In this document: piece by piece, positions 37,713 through 46,897 of the stretch
Numbering within the stretch: the first letter of the stretch is position 1
Layout of the letters: each line of letters begins with the position of its first letter
Source of the DNA: Rufibacter glacialis
Lineage (GTDB): Bacteria > Bacteroidota > Bacteroidia > Cytophagales > Hymenobacteraceae
Reading direction: 5' to 3'
Length of the DNA stretch: 64,000 bases
Assembly (NCBI RefSeq): GCF_008271745.1
Contig: NZ_VKKZ01000021.1
Span: forward strand, 248,001-312,000
Translations under genes and position numbers: made by a program
Notes under the pieces: model-generated
Seen by the model: only the letters and a program-made list of their open reading frames with translations
Databases searched by the model: none
What the model was told of the DNA's origin: nothing

Positions 37713-40655
37713 ATGAAAGCTGCTTCCCCTTCCTTTGCCCTTCTGCATTTGTTCGCCACGGGCTCCTATGGTTCCAAACATGGGTTGCTGCAGGTGGGCG
37801 TGCTGTCGTTGCAGAAAGGGAGTGCGGTTATGAGGGAGTGGTTCTTCAACCCCGAGGTGGAGTTTGGCCGTAGCGTGCAGCAGCAGTCTAAAATCAGCAA
37901 GGAGCAGGCGAAAAGCGCGCCTCTCTGGCAAGAACTGAAAGCGGAGGTGCAGGCCCATCTGGCCTCCTTCACGCACGTGTTCTTCTTTCAGGAGCGGCAC
38001 GAGCAGACTTGGCTCAAGCATTACGTGCTGGCGGGCATGGCCTCGCCGCCCATCTGCGCTGATCTGGCCCTGCTCTCCTCGTTCTTTCTGCCGCACCTCA
38101 ACCTCATGGAGATGGGCGATGTGGTGGCGCGTTCCACTGCTGCCCAGAAGAAACCGGCTTCCCAGCCCATGCACGTCGCGCTGGCGGCCCTGCACACGCA
38201 CCTTTTCCAACTCCTGGAGGTACTGTTGCAGAACATCCCCAGCACCCCAGAGAATGCCCCCGGCGAGCCCACGCTGTTCATGCAGTTGCTACGGCAAGTG
38301 CTCAAGTTAGGCTCCATTTTCATGGGCAGCGCCTGGCGCGCGGTGCAACACGCCGCCGAGCGCATAGAGACGCTGGAACCGCTGGATCTGCACTGGCTCA
38401 CGCCTCCGGCCACCACAGAGGTACCCGTGTTGCCTTTTCACCTGCGGGAGCAGCTTACTTCCTGGCTCCCCACGGTGCCCGAGGCCCCGGTAGTAAAACC
38501 CAGGGTAGACATCGCGCCGCCCTCTGACCAGCTCGTCTATGACGCGCTACACGCCTGGTGCAGGAAACACGGCCTGCCCGAGCGGTATGCCCAGCTGCAA
38601 TACGCCCAGTTCTGCAACAAAGCCCTTACCGGGAAAGGCACGTTCGTGGCCGAGGCGGGTACGGGCACCGGCAAGACCATGGGCTACCTCATGGCCGCCG
38701 CCGAACTGCTGCGCCTCAACCCCGGCCGCAAGGTGGTGGTGGCCACGGCCACCAAAAACCTGCAGGAACAGGTCATGCAAGGCGAGATTCCGCGGTTGCG
38801 CTTCAAGGGCGGTTTACACGCGCACCTGCGGCCCGCCATTGTGAAGGGCAAGAACAACTACCTGTGCGTATCTGCCCTCCTGGATTTGTATGACGAGCTG
38901 GTAGTGCAGGAGAAAGGCACCATTAGGGAAGGGCTGAGTTGGCTTTACCTGGTGTTGCGCGTGCACCATACGCAGGGCGAAGTGGAGGAAATCCCGCAGA
39001 ACATCAGGTCTATTCTACCAGACACGTACCGCCTGCTCACTGAGGCCAATGCCCAGGAAGTCTGCGTGCCCAAACTGTGCCTGGAACCGGCCAAGTGCAC
39101 CTACGCCCGCCACATGGAGCAGGCCTACGCCGCTGACATTATTGTGACCAACCACCACAAACTGCTGCAGCTGCCGCCCAAACTCACTGACACCATCCAA
39201 CACTGCATCATTGATGAGGCCGACCAGTTCCCCGACTTCGCCCGCAGCGCTTTGAGCATGAACTTCAGCCTGGGCATTGTGGAAGCCCGGCTCCTGAAGC
39301 CCTTACTGGGCACTGACCGGCGGAAAGGCTTCCTGGAAGGGGTGGCGAATAAGGTGGCGCACCAATTGGATACGGAGACCTCCCTGCTGGTGCTGGACGA
39401 GATAGATTCCATTTACCGCGACTGCGCCACCATCAGGGCCAGCGGTGAATTGATTCAGGCGCTGCCTATTCCGGGGGGTGAGCAGCGGTGGCAAGAGGAG
39501 ATCTCTCTGCAGGAAAACGGCCGCTGGGTCAAGAGGGAGTTCAGTGCTGCTATTGAACAGGCCCTGCAGGAACTGCTCACCGCCCTTCAGTTTGTGGCCG
39601 CCAAGATTGACCGCATGTTGCGCCTCCTTAAAATGCCCGAGGACAAAACCTTCAGCCGTCTGGAGACCTACAAAGAAAAGGCCGCTGAGTTTGCCGATTC
39701 GCTGCAGAAGATCACCAGTGACTTCCCCTCGCGCCGCTGGATCCATGTGCTGGAGAAAGGAGGCCACTACTGGGCCGTCTGCAAGATGCCCTACTACCTG
39801 CAAGACGAGATGGAGAAGCTGCAGCACGTCTACCCCAGCCTGCTGTTCACCTCGGCCACCTTGTACGTGGCAGGCAACACGCAGTACTTCCGGAACCAGC
39901 TGGGCCGCTCAGAGCCCTTTGAGCAGGAAGTCCGCTATCTCTCGCCGTTCAACTATGAGCAGCAGGAAAAGGTACATGCCGTAGTGCCCGCGTTTATTCC
40001 CTGCTATGAGCACAAAATGGCGCAGGACCAGAAGCATGACTGGCTGCAGACCTCCATGGAAACGCTGCTGAAATGCATTGTGGCCTTAAACGGCCGTACC
40101 CTTGTGCTTTTCACCAGCCGCCGCGACATGGAAGACGCCTACCGGTGGCTGCATTCCCGCCTGCCGGCTTATGACATTGAACTCCTGAAGCAGGAAGGCA
40201 CCAGCCTGTGGGAGATCAGGCGGTTCCGGCAGGAAGAGCATTCTGTGTTGCTGGGGCTGGACCGCATGTGGTCTGGGGTGGATTTTCCGGGCGTCACGCT
40301 CTCGCAGGTGATTGTTTTCCGGCTGCCTAACCCGTCGTTGGGCAATCCGTTGGTGGCGCACCGCCGCGAGGTGGAGGGCGGTTTCTTCTGGAGCAAGTTC
40401 TACTACCCCGCCAGCCAGCACAAGCTGCGGCAGGGCTTCGGGCGGCTGGTGCGGCGCGAGAAAGACAAAGGCGCGTTTGTGATCCTGGATTCCCGCATCT
40501 TCCATACGGCGCGCATGCAACACCTCAAAGATGAGTTGCCGGTAGACCTCACGCCTTTCCACGGCAAGCCTGATTTAGAGCATTGGTTCCTGAAGACACT
40601 GTTACCCAAACTGGAGCTGGCCTCTGAGTGGGAGCGCCGCGGGGTCTCGCTGTAA
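37713..40655 (+). CDS. DinG/XPD-like Fe-S superfamily 2 DNA helicase with a degenerate exonuclease-like N-terminus
   Basis: 980 residues from the ATG at 37713; a TTG at 37695 is less likely because the promoter ends at 37687. Residues ~8-190 resemble the DnaQ/DEDD exonuclease domain of Gram-positive DinG, but acidic residues are missing (HLFATG at the DxETTG site, with H12 and F14; MHVALAAL near the usual HxxxxD site). The helicase core has Walker A AGTGTGKT (K321), DEAD box D501-E-A-D and four cysteines C385, C451, C456, C462. Their final C-x4-C-x5-C spacing equals that of E. coli DinG and predicts a 4Fe-4S cluster. The C-terminal half has the SAT-like FTSATLY and the GFGRLVRRE motif VI. Role: 5'-3' unwinding in repair or R-loop removal. 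Confidence 0.85.
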   Translation: MKAASPSFALLHLFATGSYGSKHGLLQVGVLSLQKGSAVMREWFFNPEVEFGRSVQQQSKISKEQAKSAPLWQELKAEVQAHLASFTHVFFFQERHEQTWLKHYVLAGMASPPICADLALLSSFFLPHLNLMEMGDVVARSTAAQKKPASQPMHVALAALHTHLFQLLEVLLQNIPSTPENAPGEPTLFMQLLRQVLKLGSIFMGSAWRAVQHAAERIETLEPLDLHWLTPPATTEVPVLPFHLREQLTSWLPTVPEAPVVKPRVDIAPPSDQLVYDALHAWCRKHGLPERYAQLQYAQFCNKALTGKGTFVAEAGTGTGKTMGYLMAAAELLRLNPGRKVVVATATKNLQEQVMQGEIPRLRFKGGLHAHLRPAIVKGKNNYLCVSALLDLYDELVVQEKGTIREGLSWLYLVLRVHHTQGEVEEIPQNIRSILPDTYRLLTEANAQEVCVPKLCLEPAKCTYARHMEQAYAADIIVTNHHKLLQLPPKLTDTIQHCIIDEADQFPDFARSALSMNFSLGIVEARLLKPLLGTDRRKGFLEGVANKVAHQLDTETSLLVLDEIDSIYRDCATIRASGELIQALPIPGGEQRWQEEISLQENGRWVKREFSAAIEQALQELLTALQFVAAKIDRMLRLLKMPEDKTFSRLETYKEKAAEFADSLQKITSDFPSRRWIHVLEKGGHYWAVCKMPYYLQDEMEKLQHVYPSLLFTSATLYVAGNTQYFRNQLGRSEPFEQEVRYLSPFNYEQQEKVHAVVPAFIPCYEHKMAQDQKHDWLQTSMETLLKCIVALNGRTLVLFTSRRDMEDAYRWLHSRLPAYDIELLKQEGTSLWEIRRFRQEEHSVLLGLDRMWSGVDFPGVTLSQVIVFRLPNPSLGNPLVAHRREVEGGFFWSKFYYPASQHKLRQGFGRLVRREKDKGAFVILDSRIFHTARMQHLKDELPVDLTPFHGKPDLEHWFLKTLLPKLELASEWERRGVSL

Positions 40656-40968
40656 CCACGAAATCCATTTCGCGTTTTGTGCCTGTTTTCTGGGAATTGG
40701 CCGAAATACGCACCTCTACCTTGCCCCCTCCTCCTTTATTCTCGGCGTAGCCAGGCAACGCAGGGGGCGGAATTGCACCGTAGCCTTAGGCAAAGCAGGG
40801 CCCTTCCTGATAAAAACGCATCAATCCCTTCATTCTGATTAGGAATTGCTCTGTCTTCACCAAGCTAATTAAGACTATTACAAGGAATTTGCGCCGGGCC
40901 TCATTTTTTCTCTACAGTTCTAAACTTTCTGCTTTAACTTTGGGCAATTTATACATACCGCTTTACTA
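40656..40968. other. Spacer upstream of carB
   Basis: About 310 bases with no gene or clear hairpin. The last 40 bases are AT-rich and hold the TAACTTTG element. No PyrR or other attenuator structure was recognised. Confidence 0.45.
40935..40942 (+). promoter_or_regulatory. -7 element (TAACTTTG) for carB
   Basis: TAACTTTG fits TAnnTTTG and ends 26 bases before the carB ATG. No TTTG is seen at the -33 distance. Confidence 0.45.
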
Positions 40969-43782
40969 ATGCCTAAAGATAATTCCATCAAGTCAGTCCT
41001 GATCATTGGTTCTGGTCCTATCGTCATTGGACAAGCCTGTGAATTTGACTACTCCGGCTCCCAAGCCGCCCGTTCTCTGCGCGAGGAAGGGATTGAGGTC
41101 ACCCTCATCAACTCCAACCCCGCCACCATCATGACGGATTCCATCACCGCGGACAACGTGTACCTCAAGCCGCTGGAGAAGAAATCAATCATTGAGATCC
41201 TGGAAAAGCACCAGATAGACGCGGTGCTTCCTACCATGGGCGGACAGACCGCGCTCAACCTGGCCATTGACTGCGACAAAGCCGGCATCTGGAAGAAATA
41301 CGGCGTGAAGATCATTGGCGTAGACATTGCCGCCATTGAGACCACCGAGGACCGTGAGAAATTCCGCCTCTTGATGATTGAGCTGGGCGTGAACGTCTGC
41401 AAAGGCAACACCGCTACCTCATTTCTGGAAGGCAAGGAAATCGCGCAGGAAATCGGCTTCCCGCTGGTGATCCGTCCGTCGTTCACCCTGGGGGGAACCG
41501 GTGGTGGTTTTGTGAACACGCCTGAGGAATTTGACGCGGCCCTGACCCGCGGTCTGCACGCCAGCCCTACCCACGAGGTACTGGTGGAGCAAAGCATCAT
41601 GGGTTGGAAAGAGTACGAACTGGAGCTGTTGCGCGACAACATCGGCAACGTGATCATCATCTGCTCTATTGAGAACTTTGACCCCATGGGCATCCACACC
41701 GGTGACTCCATCACGGTAGCGCCGGCCATGACCCTGCCAGACACCACCTACCAAAAGATGCGTGACCTGGCCATCAAGATGATGAACGGCATTGGGCAGT
41801 TTGCCGGCGGCTGTAACGTGCAGTTCTCGGTGAACCCCGAAGATGACACCATCATCGCGATTGAGATCAACCCGCGCGTGAGCCGTTCTTCGGCACTGGC
41901 TTCTAAAGCCACGGGTTATCCTATAGCCAAAGTAGCCGCCAAACTGGCCATTGGCTATAACTTAGATGAACTGAAAAACTCCATCACTAAAACCACCTCG
42001 GCGTTCTTTGAGCCCGCGCTGGACTACGTGATTGTGAAGATACCGCGCTGGAACTTTGACAAGTTCAAAGGCGCGAACAAGAAACTGGGCTTGCAGATGA
42101 AATCGGTGGGCGAGGTAATGGGCATTGGCCGTACTTTCCAGGAGGCGTTGCAGAAGGCTTGCCAAAGCCTGGAGATCAAGCGCAACGGCCTGGGTGCCGA
42201 TGGCAAGGAGAAAACGAACTACGACCAGTTGATGGACAGCCTGGCTAACCCCAGCTGGGACCGCCTGTTCACCATCAAAGACGCCATGAAATTCGGCGTA
42301 GCCACCAGCACCATTCAGAAAGTAACCAAGATTGACCCTTGGTTCCTGCAGCAGATTGAAGAGCTGGAGCTCACCGAACGCGAGATCCTGAAATACACCC
42401 TGGAGACCATTCCGGTAGACTTGATGCGCACCGCCAAAGTAAAAGGCTTCGCTGACCGTCAGTTAGCTTACCTGCTGCGTTGCAAAGAGAGCGAAGTGCA
42501 CGAGAAACGCACCAGCATGGGCATCAAGCGCGTGTTCAAGATGGTAGACACCTGCGCCGCTGAGTTTGAAGCGGTGACGCCGTACTACTACAGCACCTTT
42601 GACGGCGAGAACGAGAGCAAAGTCTCTGACCGCAAGAAAGTGGTGGTGTTGGGTTCCGGCCCTAACCGTATTGGCCAGGGCATTGAGTTTGATTACTCTT
42701 GCGTGCACGGCGTGTTGGCCGCCACCGAGTGCGGCTATGAGACCATCATGATCAACTGCAACCCTGAAACGGTTTCTACAGACTCAGACATCTCTGACAA
42801 GCTGTACTTTGAGCCGGTGTTCTGGGAGCATATCTATGACATCATCCTGCACGAGAAACCAGAAGGCGTGATTGTGCAGTTAGGCGGACAGACGGCCCTG
42901 AAACTAGCCGAGAAACTGACCCGCTTCGGGATTAAGATCATGGGCACCACCTATGAAAGCCTTGACCTGGCGGAAGACCGCGGTGCCTTCTCTACCCTGC
43001 TGAAAGAAAATGACATCCCGTACCCTCCCTTCGCCAGCGTAACTTCTGCTGAGGAAGCACTGGAAGTGTGCAAAGACCTGAAATTCCCGCTGCTGGTGCG
43101 CCCGAGCTACGTATTGGGCGGCCAGAACATGAAGATCGTGATCAACGAGAAAGAGCTGGAAGCGCAGGTGCTGGACATCCTGAAAGACAGCCCGGGCAAC
43201 CACGTGCTCTTAGACCACTTCCTGGACCGCGCCATTGAAGCCGAGGCCGATGCCATCTGCGACGGGGAGAACGTGCACATCATCGGGATCATGGAGCACA
43301 TTGAACCTGCCGGTATCCACTCCGGTGACTCCTACGCGGTGCTGCCTCCGTTTGACTTGAGCGAGAACGTGATGAACCAGATTGAAACCTACACCAAGAA
43401 GATCGCCCTGGCGCTCAACACGGTGGGGTTGATCAACATCCAGTTCGCCATCAAGAACGAGATTGTGTACATCATTGAGGCCAACCCCCGCGCCAGCCGC
43501 ACGGTACCGTTCATTGCCAAGGCCTATGGGGAGCCTTATGTGAACTATGCTGCCAAAGTGATGCTGGGAGAGAAAAAGGTCACCGATTTCACCTTCAACC
43601 CGCAGCTGGAAGGCTACGCCATCAAAGTACCGGTGTTCTCCCACAGCAAGTTCCCGGAAGTAAACAAGGAGTTGGGCCCAGAGATGAAATCTACCGGTGA
43701 GGCCATCTACTTCATTGACACCCTGGAAGACGAATACTTCACTAAGATCTACTCTGAGCGCAACCTGTACCTGAGTAAGTAA
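40969..43782 (+). CDS. carB: Carbamoyl-phosphate synthase large subunit, lacking the C-terminal MGS-like domain
   Basis: 937 residues against about 1070 in E. coli. Both ATP-grasp halves are complete: IGSGPIVIGQACEFDYSG and the paired VLGSGPNRIGQGIEFDYSC repeat, each followed by the AAAIEINPR/IEANPRASR-type metal motifs. The protein ends at the close of the second half (...YFTKIYSERNLYLSK), so the ~130-residue methylglyoxal-synthase-like allosteric domain is absent. It makes carbamoyl phosphate for pyrimidine and arginine synthesis; loss of the domain implies it is not regulated by UMP/ornithine as in E. coli. carA is not in this window. A terminator follows at 43827. Confidence 0.95.
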   Translation: MPKDNSIKSVLIIGSGPIVIGQACEFDYSGSQAARSLREEGIEVTLINSNPATIMTDSITADNVYLKPLEKKSIIEILEKHQIDAVLPTMGGQTALNLAIDCDKAGIWKKYGVKIIGVDIAAIETTEDREKFRLLMIELGVNVCKGNTATSFLEGKEIAQEIGFPLVIRPSFTLGGTGGGFVNTPEEFDAALTRGLHASPTHEVLVEQSIMGWKEYELELLRDNIGNVIIICSIENFDPMGIHTGDSITVAPAMTLPDTTYQKMRDLAIKMMNGIGQFAGGCNVQFSVNPEDDTIIAIEINPRVSRSSALASKATGYPIAKVAAKLAIGYNLDELKNSITKTTSAFFEPALDYVIVKIPRWNFDKFKGANKKLGLQMKSVGEVMGIGRTFQEALQKACQSLEIKRNGLGADGKEKTNYDQLMDSLANPSWDRLFTIKDAMKFGVATSTIQKVTKIDPWFLQQIEELELTEREILKYTLETIPVDLMRTAKVKGFADRQLAYLLRCKESEVHEKRTSMGIKRVFKMVDTCAAEFEAVTPYYYSTFDGENESKVSDRKKVVVLGSGPNRIGQGIEFDYSCVHGVLAATECGYETIMINCNPETVSTDSDISDKLYFEPVFWEHIYDIILHEKPEGVIVQLGGQTALKLAEKLTRFGIKIMGTTYESLDLAEDRGAFSTLLKENDIPYPPFASVTSAEEALEVCKDLKFPLLVRPSYVLGGQNMKIVINEKELEAQVLDILKDSPGNHVLLDHFLDRAIEAEADAICDGENVHIIGIMEHIEPAGIHSGDSYAVLPPFDLSENVMNQIETYTKKIALALNTVGLINIQFAIKNEIVYIIEANPRASRTVPFIAKAYGEPYVNYAAKVMLGEKKVTDFTFNPQLEGYAIKVPVFSHSKFPEVNKELGPEMKSTGEAIYFIDTLEDEYFTKIYSERNLYLSK

Positions 43783-43826
43783 TTTAGTAGCAAGTAGTGC
43801 GTATCACGTAGCACGACTATTGACAC

Positions 43827-43858
43827 AAAAGGCTGTTCCTCTGGGAGCAGCCTTTTTG
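43827..43858 (+). terminator. Rho-independent terminator after carB
   Basis: Thirteen-base arms (43827-43839 and 43844-43856) pair with one G-U wobble around TCTG, ending in a T run. Confidence 0.85.
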
Positions 43859-43900
43859 CATTTTGGCCTTCACCTAGGAAATGGCCTTGAAACGTCCTCC

Positions 43901-43933
43901 CGCTGGCGCGAGCTTACAGCTCGTGTCCGCACG
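43901..43933 (-). repeat. GTCCGGACACGAG hairpin family, reverse copy
   Basis: Reverse complement of the 37528 element: CGCTGGCGCGAGCT then TAC then AGCTCGTGTCCGCACG. The inner hairpin is CGAGCT/AGCTCG (43909-43923). Confidence 0.75.
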
Positions 43934-44020
43934 TATTTTTGATCCCTTTGCCTCATTTTATTCTCCAAGAAAGATCTTATTAACGATCTTTAAAGTTGAA
44001 CCTTTCCAATTTTCTGGTTC

Positions 44021-44052
44021 GCCCACAAGATCTTTCCAGAAGTACAAAGTAG
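44021..44052. repeat. Partial copy of the TGTCATCCTGAAAGG inverted repeat
   Basis: TTCGCCCACAAGATCTTTCC resembles the right arm of copies A and B. The left arm has decayed. Confidence 0.5.
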
Positions 44053-44147
44053 GAAAAGGTGTTTATAAATTAAGAGAAATACTTGAACGCTGAAAAGCAG
44101 AAAACAAATGTTTAATAAATACACTTTCGCCCACCCCAACCCTAATC

Positions 44148-44567
44148 TCACTTGAAGATATCCATTACCACACAGGAACCCGGCTTAATTATCAATTCCA
44201 CGGTCTTCGAAACTGTTTTCTGCGTAGTCCTTTCCCTCGCTGTTGCCTTAAAAGTGACAGGGTGCCCACCCCTTATACCCTTGACTTTAAAATACGCTAT
44301 GTTCTTGCCAATGGCACAATCAGATATTTGTTCTAAAGTTCCACATTCTGGTGGTAATTGATCAATGACGATGAACCAGCAGGCAATGGAGCTTATTTCT
44401 TTATCCTGATGATTACTGATCAGTTCCACATTCCCATCATAGTATCTATTTGAATCATATAATATGACAGTGGATACAGCCGGTTCAGGTCCAGGATCTT
44501 TCTCGCAAGAGAAATGAATAAACGTCAAGCCAATTGCAAGCAAGATCAGATGGCATCTTATTCTCAT
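44148..44567 (-). CDS. AT-rich small lipoprotein, function unknown
   Basis: 139 residues with a lipoprotein signal (LILLAIGLTFIHFS then C21). The mature part is a small domain with four further cysteines (CWFIVID, PECGTLEQISDCAIGKNIA and GSCVVMDIF) that could form disulphides, and a strand-rich C-terminal half. I do not recognise a family. Its codons are distinctly AT-richer than those of its neighbours, and it is flanked by dispersed repeats on both sides, so it may have been acquired by transfer (inference). Confidence 0.65.
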   Translation of the reverse strand: MRIRCHLILLAIGLTFIHFSCEKDPGPEPAVSTVILYDSNRYYDGNVELISNHQDKEISSIACWFIVIDQLPPECGTLEQISDCAIGKNIAYFKVKGIRGGHPVTFKATARERTTQKTVSKTVELIIKPGSCVVMDIFK

Positions 44568-44622
44568 GAAACCAAAGTACGAACTATTGTCACTTATTCT
44601 AAAAATATAAAGTGACTAGTAT

Positions 44623-44656
44623 GCGTGCAGACACGAGTTGGAAGCTCACGTCAACG
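44623..44656 (+). repeat. GTCCGGACACGAG hairpin family, diverged copy
   Basis: GCGTGCAGACACGAGTTGG then AAGCTCACGTCAACG: clearly the same element as 37528 with scattered substitutions. Confidence 0.6.
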
Positions 44657-44712
44657 TTTTGAGACCGCTTTTTAGAACAAAAGCCAAAAGCAGAACTAAA
44701 ACACTTATGCGT

Positions 44713-46092
44713 TTAAAACTGCTGAATTTCCCCGGCTCTCAACCTGGCCAGGTAGTTCTTGGAGGCGGCCATTACTTTAGGTGATAGCAAGATGGCGCAG
44801 GTCATGGTAGGAATGGCCATGAAGGCGAACGCTGTGTCTACTAAATTGATCACCGAGGTGATGGTGACCACTGCCCCGATAATGATGGTGAAAATGTAGA
44901 AGTAGTCATACAGGCGGCGGTACTTGAACCCAAACAGGTACGTGAAGCACTTAGACCCATAGTAGCAGTAAGAAAAAAGGGAGGTGAACGCGAAGATAAA
45001 CACGCAGATCACCAGCAGGTACTTGCCTACGTGCGGCATAGCGGCTCCAAAGGCATCAGCGGTCATAGTGACTCCGTTGCCCCCGTTGGTCTCCCAGACG
45101 CCGGTAACCAGAATAGCCAGGCCGGTCATGGTGCAGACAATGATGGTGTCAATGAACGGCTCCCACATGGCCACCAAACCCTCGCGCACCGGCTCATTGT
45201 TCTGCGATTCACCGTGCATCATGGCGGCGGTACCAATACCGGCCTCATTGGAGAAAGACGCGCGGCGGGCGCCCATGATGATCACCTGCATCACGGCCCC
45301 GCCCATGACGGCATTGCCGGTAAAGGCATCTTCAAAGATGAGGGCGAACATGCTGGGCACGGCCGCCAGATTAGAAAAGATAATGTAGAGTACCGAACCT
45401 GTGTACAGGACTACCATGAACGGCACCAGTTTGGTGGCTACGCTGGCAATGCGCTGTAGTCCACCAAACAAGATAATGGAGACCAGCAGTGCCATGGCCA
45501 TGCCCATGAACAGGTTGGAGACAAAGGTGTCTTCGCCCACCATGCCGCTGGGCTTCAAGACCACATCTGTAATGATCTGGGTAAGTTGGTTCGCCTGGAA
45601 CATGGGCAAGGTGCCAAACAGGCCGGCCACCGCGAACAGGATAGACAAGGGTTTCCACTTCTTGCCCAAGCCTTCGGTGACCATGTACATGGGTCCGCCT
45701 TCTACCTTGCCTAGTTCATTGCGGCCGCGGTACATAATGGAGAGCGTGCAGGTGAAGAATTTGGTAGCCATGCCCACAAAGGCACTCACCCACATCCAGA
45801 ACAAGACGCCGGGGCCGCCCATGGCAATGCCTACCGCTACCCCGCTAATATTTCCCATACCAATGGTAGAGGCCAGCGCACTGGCCATGGCCTGAAAGGG
45901 GGTGATTTGCCCGGCGGCGGTAGGATCCTGGTATTTCCCTTGCAGGATGCTGAGGGAGTGCCCCATCATCCGGAACGGGATCAGGCGGCAGTAGAGCATC
46001 AGGAAAAGGCCACCGCCCATCAATAAAATCAACAAAGGCATGCCCCAGGCCAAACTGCTGGCCTGGACTAAAAACGCGTCTATTTTTTCCAC
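44713..46092 (-). CDS. Alanine/glycine:cation symporter (AGCS family)
   Basis: 459 residues from the GTG at 46092 (VEKIDAFLVQASSLAWGMPLL), about eleven membrane helices. Family motifs include GGGLFLMLYCRLIPFRMM, SALASTIGMGNISGVAVGIAMGGPGVLFWMW and NEAGIGTAAMMHG. It is a sodium- or proton-coupled uptake carrier for alanine or glycine. The frame is open to 46197, but a minus-strand TACCTTTT-like element just upstream of 46092, and the position of the conserved N-terminus, favour the GTG. Confidence 0.92.
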   Translation of the reverse strand: MEKIDAFLVQASSLAWGMPLLILLMGGGLFLMLYCRLIPFRMMGHSLSILQGKYQDPTAAGQITPFQAMASALASTIGMGNISGVAVGIAMGGPGVLFWMWVSAFVGMATKFFTCTLSIMYRGRNELGKVEGGPMYMVTEGLGKKWKPLSILFAVAGLFGTLPMFQANQLTQIITDVVLKPSGMVGEDTFVSNLFMGMAMALLVSIILFGGLQRIASVATKLVPFMVVLYTGSVLYIIFSNLAAVPSMFALIFEDAFTGNAVMGGAVMQVIIMGARRASFSNEAGIGTAAMMHGESQNNEPVREGLVAMWEPFIDTIIVCTMTGLAILVTGVWETNGGNGVTMTADAFGAAMPHVGKYLLVICVFIFAFTSLFSYCYYGSKCFTYLFGFKYRRLYDYFYIFTIIIGAVVTITSVINLVDTAFAFMAIPTMTCAILLSPKVMAASKNYLARLRAGEIQQF

Positions 46093-46312
46093 TAAGTTTG
46101 AATAAAAGGTAATAAACCCTCCGGTCACGGCCAGGCAAGGAACAAAAGTAAGGGCCGTTTCTGACTTCTCTTCATAAAAGCAGCCAAAAAAAACCAAATC
46201 TCCATAGAAGAAGTAGAGAAAAGGCCTTAAAGCCGACGGGCAGACATGGTTGATACCGCTCCTTACTGATGCTTCTTACTAACTAAATAGAAATAAGCGA
46301 GAAAAGGTGCCC

Positions 46313-46717
46313 TTAGGAATGGAACCGGGCTTTGAGCTGGGGAGTAGGCAGCATACAGCTTTCCTGCTGCCCAAACCAGCGGTAACGGTTGCGCGAAACC
46401 AGGTCATAGAGCGGGTCACGTAAGAATTTAGGCACTATTACCAAGGCGTACAGCCAGGACCAGCCTCCGCTCAAATGGCGCACAATGCGCAAGGCGGCGG
46501 TGGAGCGGGTGTAGAGTTTCCCGTTCTCTACAAGCAAAACACTATTGAAATGCTGGGTAGGCAAGCCATGGGCTTTGAGCAGGTTCTGCCCCATCTCAGA
46601 CTGCAGCGAGGCAAAACGGAAATATTCTTTAGGATCATGCCTGATCACAAACTGAACAAATCCGTTACAAAGGTTACATACCCCGTCAAATAGAACTGTG
46701 GTAGAGGAAGGAAGCAT
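46313..46717 (-). CDS. DCC family thiol-disulfide oxidoreductase-like protein (DUF393)
   Basis: 134 residues. The N-terminal DGVCNLCNGFVQFVIRHD is the DCC signature, with two cysteines as a CxxC redox pair (C15/C18). The family's FASLQSEMGQ and STAALRIVRHL stretches follow. These proteins are predicted thioredoxin-like; the substrate is unknown. HTTM proteins (one lies at 47442) can occur with this family in other bacteria, so proximity may be meaningful. Confidence 0.88.
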   Translation of the reverse strand: MLPSSTTVLFDGVCNLCNGFVQFVIRHDPKEYFRFASLQSEMGQNLLKAHGLPTQHFNSVLLVENGKLYTRSTAALRIVRHLSGGWSWLYALVIVPKFLRDPLYDLVSRNRYRWFGQQESCMLPTPQLKARFHS

Positions 46718-46897
46718 GGAGAACAGGCATAAAGTGGCTGGTCATTGGTACGCTTACCAGAGCCACAAGTTAAACGATGGCTATGGGTATGAATAAAAAA
46801 AGCGGATTTATGGCACCTTTCTAAGAAGGATGCGTAAAACATGAAGCTTGAAAAAGAAAACCAATTTTAAAAAATCATTCATTAACCTGTCAAAACT

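Noticed and set aside
40656-40968. Riboswitch or attenuator upstream of carB
   Set aside because: No convincing stem set or terminator was found in the leader; only a -7 element.
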